Source: Pelagibius sp. (GTDB lineage Bacteria > Pseudomonadota > Alphaproteobacteria > Kiloniellales > Kiloniellaceae). Taken from it: DNA of 64,000 nt. How positions within the stretch are numbered: position 1 is the first letter of the stretch; the number at the start of each line of letters is the position of its first letter. The stretch spans positions 1 to 64,000 of the forward strand of contig NZ_JANQOI010000188.1 of the NCBI RefSeq assembly GCF_028289705.1, in the 5' to 3' direction. Position numbers and translations under genes: made by a program. Under the pieces are notes generated by a model. That model saw nothing but the letters and a program-made list of their open reading frames with translations. It did no database searches and was not told the origin of the DNA. Of the stretch, positions 25,397 through 33,028 are shown piece after piece.

Positions 25397-26410
25397 ATGG
25401 CACCGGACGACAGCGCACCGCAGGCCGAGCGTGACCAGAGGGTTTTCATGGATGCGCTCTATTGGTGGGGCGTGCCCACCTTGTTTCGCGCACCCCACAA
25501 CCCCGATCCCACGGCCTGCGACATCGCCCTGGTGGGGGTGCCGCACTCGACCGGCAACGGCACCACCGAGCGCGATCAGCACCTGGGGCCGCGGGCGGTG
25601 CGCGACATCTCCGCCAACGGCCGGCGGGTCCACATGCACTTCGAACTCGACCCCTGGAATGCCTGCCGCATCCACGACCTGGGCGACGTGCCGCTTCCGG
25701 AGGCCAACAACAACGAACGCTGTATCGAACGCATCACGGCCTTCTACGAGAAGGTCGACGCCGCCGGCACGCGGCCGGTCTCCGTCGGCGGCGATCACTC
25801 GATCACCGGCGGCATCCTGCAGGCCCTGGGCGGTCCCCAATCGAAACTGACCGGCGGCAAGAAGGCGGCGCTGCTCCACTTCGATGCCCACACCGATGCC
25901 TTTTCCAACATGAAGCACTTCCTGGGTGCCGAGAAGTCGGCGGCCCACTGGGCGGCCTACCTTGTGCAGGACGGCCATGTCGATGCCGAACGCAGCGTTC
26001 AGGTGGGCATCCGCGGCAACGCGCGCACCCTGGACTGGCTGAAGCCCAGCTACGACCTGGGTTACGAGGTCATCACCATGGACCGCTACAAGGAGATCGG
26101 GCTGCAGCGCGCCATCGAGATCATCCAGCAGCGCATCGGCGACCATCCGGTCTACATCACCTTCGACCTCGACTGCCTCGACCCCATGGTGGCGCCGGGC
26201 TGCGCCAACATCGAGGCCGGCTGTAACGGCTTCATGATCGACGAGGCCATGGCTCTGCTGCGCGCGGTGCGCGGCTTCAACATCGTCGGCGGCGACGTCG
26301 CCTGCCTGATGCCCACCAAGGACAGCCCCAACAAGATCACCGCCATGGTCACCATGGCGGTGATGTTCGAGATGCTGAGCCTGATCGCCGACAGCCACTT
26401 CCGGGAGTAG
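25397..26410 (+). CDS. Agmatinase/ureohydrolase family protein
   Basis: A 337-residue binuclear manganese-type ureohydrolase that would split urea from a guanidino compound. Metal-ligand motifs are complete: GGDHS, FDAHTD and FDLDCLDP. ATG 25397 follows GAGGAGGGGAGAG; the longer upstream frame is not family-like. Members include agmatinase, guanidinobutyrase, guanidinopropionase and guanidine hydrolase, and the sequence alone does not choose between them. It is transcribed separately from the upstream operon and convergent with the Rrf2 gene. Confidence 0.85.
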   Translation: MAPDDSAPQAERDQRVFMDALYWWGVPTLFRAPHNPDPTACDIALVGVPHSTGNGTTERDQHLGPRAVRDISANGRRVHMHFELDPWNACRIHDLGDVPLPEANNNERCIERITAFYEKVDAAGTRPVSVGGDHSITGGILQALGGPQSKLTGGKKAALLHFDAHTDAFSNMKHFLGAEKSAAHWAAYLVQDGHVDAERSVQVGIRGNARTLDWLKPSYDLGYEVITMDRYKEIGLQRAIEIIQQRIGDHPVYITFDLDCLDPMVAPGCANIEAGCNGFMIDEAMALLRAVRGFNIVGGDVACLMPTKDSPNKITAMVTMAVMFEMLSLIADSHFRE

Positions 26411-26432
26411 GTGGCGGGGCGTCAGCCGCCGC

Positions 26433-26879
26433 TCACCGAGCTGCCGTGCCCAGGGCCAGCAGAGAACGCAGATTGCGCTGGGGTTTGATCAGGTCGGCCA
26501 GGGTGTAGCCGTCCAGCACCTCCAGAAAGGCGGTGAGGGCCTCGTCGAGGGCGCCGGCAAGCAGACAGCTTCCCGCGATCCGGCAGCCGGAGGGCGCCGT
26601 GCCAAAGCACTCGACCACCTGAAAGTCCGGCTCGGCGCGCCGGACGATGTCGCCGATGCGGATCTCCTCCGGCGCCTTGGCCAGATGCAGGCCGCCGCTC
26701 TTGCCGCGGATGGTTTCGATCACCCCGTCGCGGCCCAGGTCCTGGACGATTTTCATCAGATGGTTTCGGGAAATGCCGTAGCAGTCCGAGATTTCCTTGA
26801 TGGTGGCGCGCTCGCCGCCCTTCAGGCCCAGGTACATCAGCACCCGCAGGGTATAGTCGGTATAGACCGTCAGACGCAT
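26433..26879 (-). CDS. nsrR: Rrf2-family regulator, NsrR-like
   Basis: A 148-residue regulator with an N-terminal winged helix (MRLTVYTDYTLRVLMYLG, ISRNHLMKIVQDLG) and a cysteine cluster for an iron-sulfur centre (ECFGTAPSGCRIAGSC). The closing LDGYTLADL is characteristic of NsrR, the nitric-oxide-sensing repressor. A large palindrome lies 53 bp upstream. No NO-detoxification gene is adjacent, so targets lie elsewhere or include the gene itself. Other Rrf2 types (IscR, RirA) fit less well. Confidence 0.8.
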   Translation of the reverse strand: MRLTVYTDYTLRVLMYLGLKGGERATIKEISDCYGISRNHLMKIVQDLGRDGVIETIRGKSGGLHLAKAPEEIRIGDIVRRAEPDFQVVECFGTAPSGCRIAGSCLLAGALDEALTAFLEVLDGYTLADLIKPQRNLRSLLALGTAAR

Positions 26880-26931
26880 GCAGGCTCTCCCCGATCCCCG
26901 GGCCAGGAAAAAGTTCCGGGCCGCGGCAGAT

Positions 26932-26960
26932 CATAACAAGCATAGTATATGCATGTTATG
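26932..26960. promoter_or_regulatory. Palindrome upstream of the Rrf2/NsrR-like gene
   Basis: An interrupted inverted repeat: CATAACA-n-GCATA (from 26932) faces TATGC-n-TGTTATG (to 26960), with arms matching at 12 of 13 positions. It is AT-rich in GC-rich surroundings and sits in the promoter region of the regulator gene, suggesting autoregulation. Confidence 0.6.
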
Positions 26961-27022
26961 GATGGGTTCCAAGCCCTTCGATGTCGGGCGGTCCGGCCGT
27001 CAGCGCACCACCCCGAACTCTT

Positions 27023-28291
27023 TCACCGCTGTGAGAGCAGGTCATAGAGCGTCAGCGCCACCACCTCGGTGGCCTTGGTGAGGTCGCTGAGAGGCAGGCG
27101 TTCGTCGGCGCGGTGGGCGTTGGCCTCCTCGATGGAGTGGGGGCCGGCGCCGAAGAGCACGGTGGGGATGCCGGCGGCCGTGTAGTGGCGCGCGTCGGTG
27201 TAGAGCGGCACGCCCTTGGCGGCCACCGGCTCGCCCATGATCTCAGAGGCGCGGGCCGCCAGCCGCTCGGTCAGGCGCTCGCCGCCGGCAAGCGGCATCA
27301 GGGGCGCGGCCAGCAGGACGCGGCGGATGCTGACGCCGATGCCGGGGAAGGGCTTGGCGGCGCCTTCGATCAGGCCGCGCAATTCGGCCTCCACGGCTTC
27401 CGGCTGTTCCTCCGGGATCATGCGGCGGTCGAGGCGGAAGGTGACGCGGTCCGGCACCACATTGGTGTTGATGCCGCCCTCGATGAGACCCACGGTCAAC
27501 TGCGGGCTGCCGATGCCCTCGATCTCCGAGACCTTGGCGGAAAGTCCCTTGCGCCAGTCGTAGAGCGCGGTGAGGACGGCGTTGGCGGCCTCCAGGGCGT
27601 CGTGGCCGGTGAACGGCATGGCCGCATGGGCCGACTTGCCGTCGATAGTCACTTCCAGGTGCAGGCAGCCATTGTGGGCGGTCACCACGTTGTAGGAAAA
27701 GCCGGCGCCGATGGAGAGATCGGGCTTGGAGATGCCCTCGGCGATCAGCCACTGCGGGCCGATCTCGCCGCCCACCTCCTCGTCGTAAGTGAAGTGCAGC
27801 TCGACGCTGCCGCCCAGGCGCGCGCCGGCCTCCGCCGCCTTCTCAAGGGCGATCAGGGCATAGGTGTAGGTGGCGAAGTCGGACTTGGAGACCGCGACGC
27901 CGCGGCCGTACATCCAGCCTTCGTCGACCTCGGCGCCGTAGGGGTCCTTGGTCCAGCCCTCGCCCGGCGGCACCACGTCGCCGTGGGCGTTGAGGGCGAT
28001 CACCGGGCCACTATCTCCCTGGGCCCCGAACGTCTTCCGCACCACTAGGTTGGTGGCGCTGATCATGCCGGCGGCCTTCACGGTGGCCTCGGGCACGGGG
28101 TGGCGCTCCACCTCGAAGCCAAGCTCTTCCAGCAAGACGGCGGCGCGTTCGGCATGGGCCCGGCAGTCGCCCGGCGGGTTGTCGGAGGGCACTTTCACCA
28201 GTTCCGCCAGGAAGCGGGTCTGTGCGTCGCGCTCGCGCTCCAGAAGGCCGTGGATCAGCGTTTGTACGGTGTCTGTGGTGGTGTCGCTCAT
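27023..28291 (-). CDS. M20/ArgE-DapE family amidohydrolase
   Basis: A 422-residue zinc-dependent hydrolase of the ArgE/DapE/ACY1 family. Metal-site motifs: LNAHGDVVPPG, GRGVAVSKSD, TYDEEVGGE and, near the end, FGAGPHSIEEANAHRADE. Such enzymes remove acyl or carbamoyl groups from amino-acid-like substrates. It is the last gene of the leftward purine operon, 32 bp after the deaminase gene, so a ureido-compound substrate is possible but not shown. Confidence 0.85.
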   Translation of the reverse strand: MSDTTTDTVQTLIHGLLERERDAQTRFLAELVKVPSDNPPGDCRAHAERAAVLLEELGFEVERHPVPEATVKAAGMISATNLVVRKTFGAQGDSGPVIALNAHGDVVPPGEGWTKDPYGAEVDEGWMYGRGVAVSKSDFATYTYALIALEKAAEAGARLGGSVELHFTYDEEVGGEIGPQWLIAEGISKPDLSIGAGFSYNVVTAHNGCLHLEVTIDGKSAHAAMPFTGHDALEAANAVLTALYDWRKGLSAKVSEIEGIGSPQLTVGLIEGGINTNVVPDRVTFRLDRRMIPEEQPEAVEAELRGLIEGAAKPFPGIGVSIRRVLLAAPLMPLAGGERLTERLAARASEIMGEPVAAKGVPLYTDARHYTAAGIPTVLFGAGPHSIEEANAHRADERLPLSDLTKATEVVALTLYDLLSQR

Positions 28292-28323
28292 GGCTGGGTG
28301 TCTCTTGCAGAAAAAGGCGGATG

Positions 28324-29673
28324 TCAGTGGAGGAGAGCGCGGGCGGCGGCCTGATGCTGGTGGCGCAAGGCGTCGAGGTCGAGGCCGGGCAGGGCGCCGT
28401 CCTCGACGATCCAGCAGCCCTGCACCATCACCCGGTCGGCCTTGGCGCCGCCGCAGAGCACCAGGGCGGCCAGGGGATCGCCGGCGCCGGAATAGCGCAA
28501 CTCGTCCAGCCGGCAGAGGGTGAGGTCGGCTTCGCAGCCGACTGCGATGCGGCCGATGTCCCGGCGTCCCAGGCAGGCGGCGGAGCCCGCCGTCGCCCAG
28601 CGCAGGGCATCGCGGTGGGAGACCTGTTCGGCGCCATGGGCGAGGCGCTGCAGCAGAAAGGCCTGGCGCACCTCGCCCAGCAGGTCGGAGCCGTCGTTAC
28701 TGGCCGAGCCGTCGACACCGAGGCCGACCTTGAGGCCGGCCGCCTCCAGCGCCGGCACCCGGCAGGTGCCCGACGCGAGGATCATGTTGGAGGAGGGGCA
28801 GTGGCAGACGCCGACCCGGTGTTTGCCGAGGCGCGCGATCTCCGCCTCCGAAAACCAGATGCCGTGGGCCAGCCAGGCGCGGTCGTTGAGCCAGCCCACG
28901 TCTTCCAGGTAGTCCACGGGGGTGCAGCCGAATTGGTCGCGACACCAGTCCTCCTCGTCGCGGGTTTCGGCGAGGTGGGTGTGCAGCAGGATATCGTGCC
29001 TTGCGGCCAGATCGGCGGAGGCGCGCATCACCTCCCGCGTCACTGAGAAAGGCGAGCAGGGCGCCAGCGCGATCTGGATGCGCGCGCCGGGGCCGCTCTG
29101 GTGATAGCGGGCCACCAGCCGCTCGCTGTCCGCCATGATGGCGTCCTCGCGCTGGACCACCTGGCGCGGCGGCAGGCCGCCGTCGTCCTCCGAGAGCGAC
29201 ATGGAACCGCGAGTGAAAACGGCGCGCAGGCCCAGCGCCTCGGCCTCCTCCACCTGGATGTCGATGGCCTCTTCCAGGCCCGGCGGAAAGACGTAGTGGT
29301 GGTCGGCGACGGTGGTGGCGCCGGAGAGCGCCAGTTCCGCCAGCGCGAGGCGGGTGGCCAGGCGGTGCGCCTCCGGCGTCAGTTTCGCCCAGATGGGATA
29401 GAGCGCCTGCAGCCAGGGAAACAGCGGCTTGTCGAGGGCCGGCGGGCAGGCGCGGGTCAGGGTCTGGTAGAAGTGGTGATGGGTGTTGATGAGCCCGGGC
29501 AGCACCACGTGTTCAGAGGCGTCGAAAGTCTCTACCTCAAGCGTCTGCGGACGCGCGCCCACGGGCACCAGCTCGGCGATCCTGCCGCCGCGCACGACGA
29601 GCCCGCCGCCGGCCGCCGCTTCGCTGAAGACGGCCAGGGGGTTCCTGATCCAGAGGGCGGACCCTTCGGTCAT
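28324..29673 (-). CDS. 8-oxoguanine deaminase-like amidohydrolase
   Basis: A 449-residue cyclic amidohydrolase of the triazine hydrolase/cytosine-guanine deaminase group. Metal ligands: GLINTHHHFYQ, LLHTHLAET, LAHGIWF and GLGVDGSASND. The THHHFYQTLTRA segment is typical of 8-oxoguanine deaminases, which convert 8-oxoguanine to urate and ammonia and so feed oxidised purine directly into this pathway. The start overlaps the stop of the upstream gene. Other 6-amino or hydroxyl-heterocycle deaminations cannot be excluded. Confidence 0.8.
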   Translation of the reverse strand: MTEGSALWIRNPLAVFSEAAAGGGLVVRGGRIAELVPVGARPQTLEVETFDASEHVVLPGLINTHHHFYQTLTRACPPALDKPLFPWLQALYPIWAKLTPEAHRLATRLALAELALSGATTVADHHYVFPPGLEEAIDIQVEEAEALGLRAVFTRGSMSLSEDDGGLPPRQVVQREDAIMADSERLVARYHQSGPGARIQIALAPCSPFSVTREVMRASADLAARHDILLHTHLAETRDEEDWCRDQFGCTPVDYLEDVGWLNDRAWLAHGIWFSEAEIARLGKHRVGVCHCPSSNMILASGTCRVPALEAAGLKVGLGVDGSASNDGSDLLGEVRQAFLLQRLAHGAEQVSHRDALRWATAGSAACLGRRDIGRIAVGCEADLTLCRLDELRYSGAGDPLAALVLCGGAKADRVMVQGCWIVEDGALPGLDLDALRHQHQAAARALLH

Positions 29674-30944
29674 CGCGCCAGGCTGTCCGGATCGAGGTGC
29701 TCGAGGAAGTCGAGGAACACCTGGGCGGCGGCCTCCGCATCCTCGGCGGTGATGCTTTCCAGCGGATTGTGACTGATGCCGCCGCCGCAGCGCACGAACA
29801 GCATGGCGATGGGGCAGAGGGCGCCGAGCGCCATGGCGTCGTGGCCGGCGCCGCTGGGCAGGCGCAGGGGCCGCAGGCCCTGGCGGGCGATGGCGGCGTC
29901 GAGCTGGTCCATCAGGGCCGCGTCGCAGGCGACCGCGCCTTCGTCGTAAAGCCGTTCCATCGAAAGTGTGAGGCCCCGCCGTTCGGCGATCTCCGCACAG
30001 CGCTTGTCCAGGTCGGCGATGGCGGCTTCGCGCTGACCGTCCTGTGGTGCGCGGATGTCCAGGGTGAAGCCGACACGCCCTGGGATGACGTTCACCGCGC
30101 CGGGGGCCGCCTCGATGCGTCCCACCGTGGCCACCAGGCCTTCGTCGGTGCGGCCGCGCTCCTCGATGGCCAGGATCATTTCCGCCGCACCGGCCAGCGC
30201 GTCCTTGCGCAGGCGCATGGGCACCGTGCCGGCATGACCGGCCATGCCCTCCAGCGTGAGGGCGAAGCGGCTGGCGCCATTGATGGCGGTCACCGTGCCG
30301 ACCGGCAGGGCTTCGGCCTCCAGCACCGGCCCCTGCTCGATATGGACCTCGACGAAAGCCAGCACCTCGTCGGAATTGCGCGCTTCACCGGCAATGCCGT
30401 CGGGGTCGCAGCCGAAATGGCGCAGGGCCTCGGCCAGGCTGGTGCCCTCCGCGTCTTGGACGTCGAGGGCGGCCGGATCGAAGCTGCCGGCGATGCTGCG
30501 CGATCCCGACAGCGTGGTGGGAAAGCGCACGCCCTCTTCGTCGCCGAAGGCGATGATTTCGACGGCGAAGGGCAGGCGCTTGCCGCGAGCGTTCAAATCG
30601 GCGATGCAGGCGATCGGCAGGGCGACGCCCAGGTTCCCGTCATAGGCCCCGGCATCGCGCACGGTATCGATATGCGATCCGGTGATCAGGGTCTTCGCAT
30701 CGGGCGTCGCGCCCTCGTAGCGGCCCACCACGTTGCCGACGGCATCGATGCGCGCCGTCATGCCGGCCGCTTCCATGGCCGCGACGACCGACTCGGTGCA
30801 GGCCTTGTGCTCCGGGCTCAGAAAGACGCGGGTCAGCTTGCCCTCGTCCTCGCTGAAGCGAGCCCAGTCGTCGACCATGCCCTTGATGTCCGGGCCGGCG
30901 CCCGCCAGGGGCTTGGCGTTCACAGCTTTCGTCGCCAGGGTCAT
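29670..30944 (-). CDS. allC: Allantoate amidohydrolase-like M20 hydrolase
   Basis: 424 residues of the AllC / N-carbamoyl-amino-acid hydrolase family. Metal-site motifs: TGSHIDTVRDAGAYDGNLG, FGDEEGVRFP and VEVHIEQGPVLE. Allantoate amidohydrolase hydrolyses allantoate to ureidoglycine, CO2 and ammonia, the step after PuuE. Its position between uraD and the deaminase, with 4-bp overlaps on both sides, supports this. N-carbamoylase or ureidoglycolate activity are alternatives within the family. Confidence 0.85.
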   Translation of the reverse strand: MTLATKAVNAKPLAGAGPDIKGMVDDWARFSEDEGKLTRVFLSPEHKACTESVVAAMEAAGMTARIDAVGNVVGRYEGATPDAKTLITGSHIDTVRDAGAYDGNLGVALPIACIADLNARGKRLPFAVEIIAFGDEEGVRFPTTLSGSRSIAGSFDPAALDVQDAEGTSLAEALRHFGCDPDGIAGEARNSDEVLAFVEVHIEQGPVLEAEALPVGTVTAINGASRFALTLEGMAGHAGTVPMRLRKDALAGAAEMILAIEERGRTDEGLVATVGRIEAAPGAVNVIPGRVGFTLDIRAPQDGQREAAIADLDKRCAEIAERRGLTLSMERLYDEGAVACDAALMDQLDAAIARQGLRPLRLPSGAGHDAMALGALCPIAMLFVRCGGGISHNPLESITAEDAEAAAQVFLDFLEHLDPDSLAR

Positions 30945-31447
30945 GGCAGCATGTCCTTCAGTCTCAGGAGCGCAATGCGTTCGATCTCCGCGAGGGCGGT
31001 GGCGAACTCCTGCGCCGGGTCGTGGGTCAGGCGCGTGCGGAAGGCGGCCAGGATCTCGTCCTTGCTGCGGCCCTTCACGGCCATGATGAACGGCATGGCG
31101 AACTTCGCCTTGTAGGCATCGTTGAGTTCGGTGAAGAGGCTGCGTTCCGCGTCGGTCAGTTGGTCTAGCCCGGCGGAGGCCTGTTCCTTGGTGGAGTCCG
31201 CCGTCAGCTGTCCGGCCCGGGCGAGGCGGCCCGCCAGGTCGGGGTGGGCGTTGATCAGGGCGCGCTGCCGCTCTTCGGTTCCCGCCCTGAGGGCGGCGAC
31301 GAGTTGCCCGTGCAGCCCATCCGCGGTCGCGGTTCCGGCGGCGATGCCGGCGTCGTAGGCGGCCTCGGCCACCCAGGGCGAATGCTCGAAGACGCCGCCG
31401 AAGCGTTCGACGAAGGCCTGCCGGTCCAGGGCGCTGAGATCGCTCAT
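30941..31447 (-). CDS. uraD: OHCU decarboxylase
   Basis: A 168-residue enzyme that decarboxylates 2-oxo-4-hydroxy-4-carboxy-5-ureidoimidazoline to S-allantoin. Family motifs: ALINAHPDLAGRLA (catalytic His), STKEQASAGLDQL and KFAMPFIMAVKGRSKDEI. The real start, ATG 31447, lies inside a much longer open frame; the ATGA overlap with puuE and the family N terminus (MSDLSALDRQAFVERFGGV) fix it. Confidence 0.93.
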   Translation of the reverse strand: MSDLSALDRQAFVERFGGVFEHSPWVAEAAYDAGIAAGTATADGLHGQLVAALRAGTEERQRALINAHPDLAGRLARAGQLTADSTKEQASAGLDQLTDAERSLFTELNDAYKAKFAMPFIMAVKGRSKDEILAAFRTRLTHDPAQEFATALAEIERIALLRLKDMLP

Positions 31448-32352
31448 GGCCGGTGCCTTTCGTGCCAGTGGCGGGCGATGTCGATGCGCCGCGGCGTCCA
31501 GACCGCTTTGTGGGACTTCACGTAGTCGAGGAAGCGCCTGAGGGCCGCCGCCCGCCCGGGGCGCCCCACCAGCCGGCAATGCAGGCCCACCGACAGCATC
31601 TTGGGGGCGCCGGCCTCGCCCTCGGTGTAGAGGACGTCGAAGGAGTCCTTGAGATAGGCGAAGAACTGGTCGCCGGCGTTGAAGCCCTGGGGCGTGGCGA
31701 AGCGCATGTCGTTGCTGTCCAGGGTGTAGGGGACGATGAGATGCGGGCCCTTGGGACCGTCGACCCAATAGGGCAGGTCGTCGGCATAGGAGTCCGAGGA
31801 ATAAAGAAAGCCGCCTTCTTCCATCACCAGGGCCAGGGTGTTTTCCGAGCAGCGTCCGGTGTACCAGCCCAGCGGGCGTTCGCCGGTAACCTCGGTATGA
31901 ATGCGTATGGCTTCGTCGAGATGGGCCTTCTCGTCGTCTTTGGAGAAGTCCTTGTATTCGATCCACTTCAGGCCGTGGGAGGCGATCTCCCAGTCCGCGC
32001 GCCGCATGGCGGCCACCGCGGCGGGGTTGCGCTCCAGGGCCGTTGCCACGCCATAGACCGTGACCGGTATCGCCGTCTCCCGGAACATGCGGTAGAGCCG
32101 CCAGAAGCCGGCGCGGCTGCCGTATTCGTAGATGGACTCCATGTTCAGGTGCCGCTGGCCGGGCCAGGCCTGGGCGCCGACGATTTCCGAGAGGAAGGCC
32201 TCGGAGGCGGCATCGCCGTGGAGGACGCAGTTCTCGCCGCCTTCTTCGTAGTTGATGACGAACTGCACGGCGATCCTGGCATCCCCGGGCCACTGCGGGT
32301 CCGGCGGGCTTTCGCCATAGCCGATCAGATCGCGCGGATAGTCGTCGGTCAT
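31444..32352 (-). CDS. puuE: Allantoinase PuuE
   Basis: A 302-residue polysaccharide-deacetylase-fold allantoinase, unrelated to the amidohydrolase AllB, that opens allantoin to allantoate. Family segments: MTDDYPRDLIGYGESPPDPQ, FVINYEEGGEN, EIASHGLKWI and GWYTGRCSENT. ATG 32352 is preferred to 32427 because GGGGGAAG lies upstream and PuuE proteins begin this way. It is first in the leftward operon puuE-uraD-allC-like-deaminase-M20. Confidence 0.92.
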   Translation of the reverse strand: MTDDYPRDLIGYGESPPDPQWPGDARIAVQFVINYEEGGENCVLHGDAASEAFLSEIVGAQAWPGQRHLNMESIYEYGSRAGFWRLYRMFRETAIPVTVYGVATALERNPAAVAAMRRADWEIASHGLKWIEYKDFSKDDEKAHLDEAIRIHTEVTGERPLGWYTGRCSENTLALVMEEGGFLYSSDSYADDLPYWVDGPKGPHLIVPYTLDSNDMRFATPQGFNAGDQFFAYLKDSFDVLYTEGEAGAPKMLSVGLHCRLVGRPGRAAALRRFLDYVKSHKAVWTPRRIDIARHWHERHRP

Positions 32353-32421
32353 CGGTTCGTCTTCCCCCTGTCCTTGGCGGATTTCTGTCCTTGGAGCACG
32401 TCGTTCGCACGCGAGCGCCCG

Positions 32422-32451
32422 CATCATAGTAGTGCAGATTATCCTATGATG
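32422..32451. promoter_or_regulatory. Inverted repeat in the puuE-uraH divergent promoter region
   Basis: Perfect 8-bp arms CATCATAG (32422-32429) and CTATGATG (32444-32451), 22 bp centre to centre. Each arm contains TATGAT on its outward strand, so they could overlap -10 elements of both divergent purine operons. It is a probable site for a dimeric purine-pathway regulator. Confidence 0.55.
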
Positions 32452-32553
32452 ACTTACTGGTTTTTTTTGAAACTGCTTTCGCGGGGAAGCGTCTTCTGTT
32501 TACGGTCGTGTCCGGGGAGAATGGGCTGACTCAGCAGGTCAGCGAGAACGAAA

Positions 32554-32576
32554 GGACCCACGCAGGATGTGGGTCC
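32554..32576 (+). promoter_or_regulatory. Stem-loop in the uraH leader
   Basis: Perfect 8-bp stem GGACCCAC / GTGGGTCC with loop GCAGGAT, 71 bp upstream of the uraH ATG. No T-run follows. It is a possible RNA regulatory element in the leader of the rightward purine operon. The rest of the 32353-32646 gap holds the operator above, a T-tract at 32462-32469 and GC-rich leader. Confidence 0.45.
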
Positions 32577-32646
32577 GCTCCGGAGGGCGCAGAGGCGCCG
32601 CGCCGGGGTCAGAACAAAGGCGAGGCTGATCAGGAGGGGGATCGAG

Positions 32647-33024
32647 ATGACTGGCACTGAGGCCAGCGGGTCAGGACGGCTGACCACCCATGTGCTCGAC
32701 ACTGCGAACGGACGGCCGGCATCCGGCATCCGCATCGAGCTCTTTCGCCTGGCCGACGGCCGGCGCGAGCCCCTGGTCACCACCGAAACCAATGAAGACG
32801 GCCGCTGCGATCAGCCGTTGCTGAGCGGTGAAGACTTTTCCGCCGGGTCCTACGAGCTGCTGTTCCACGTGGCGGATTATTTTCAGGCCAACGGCGCGGC
32901 GCAACCGGAACCGGCCTTTCTTAATGTCGTGCCGATCCGCTTCGGCGTGTCCCGCGCCGGCGAGCACTATCACGTGCCGCTGCTGATCTCTCCCTACGGC
33001 TACTCCACCTACCGAGGAAGCTGA
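32647..33024 (+). CDS. uraH: 5-hydroxyisourate hydrolase
   Basis: A 125-residue transthyretin-related protein that hydrolyses 5-hydroxyisourate to OHCU. N-terminal [13 protein letters not shown] and the C-terminal [19 protein letters not shown] include the catalytic His and the invariant YRGS end. ATG 32647, with AGGAGGGGG upstream, is preferred over the longer frame. It heads the rightward operon. Confidence 0.95.
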   Translation: MTGTEASGSGRLTTHVLDTANGRPASGIRIELFRLADGRREPLVTTETNEDGRCDQPLLSGEDFSAGSYELLFHVADYFQANGAAQPEPAFLNVVPIRFGVSRAGEHYHVPLLISPYGYSTYRGS

Positions 33025-33028
33025 GACC

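Noticed and set aside
31448..32410. Upstream extension of the UraD frame
   Set aside because: Arg/Pro-rich shadow of puuE; the family N terminus begins at ATG 31447.
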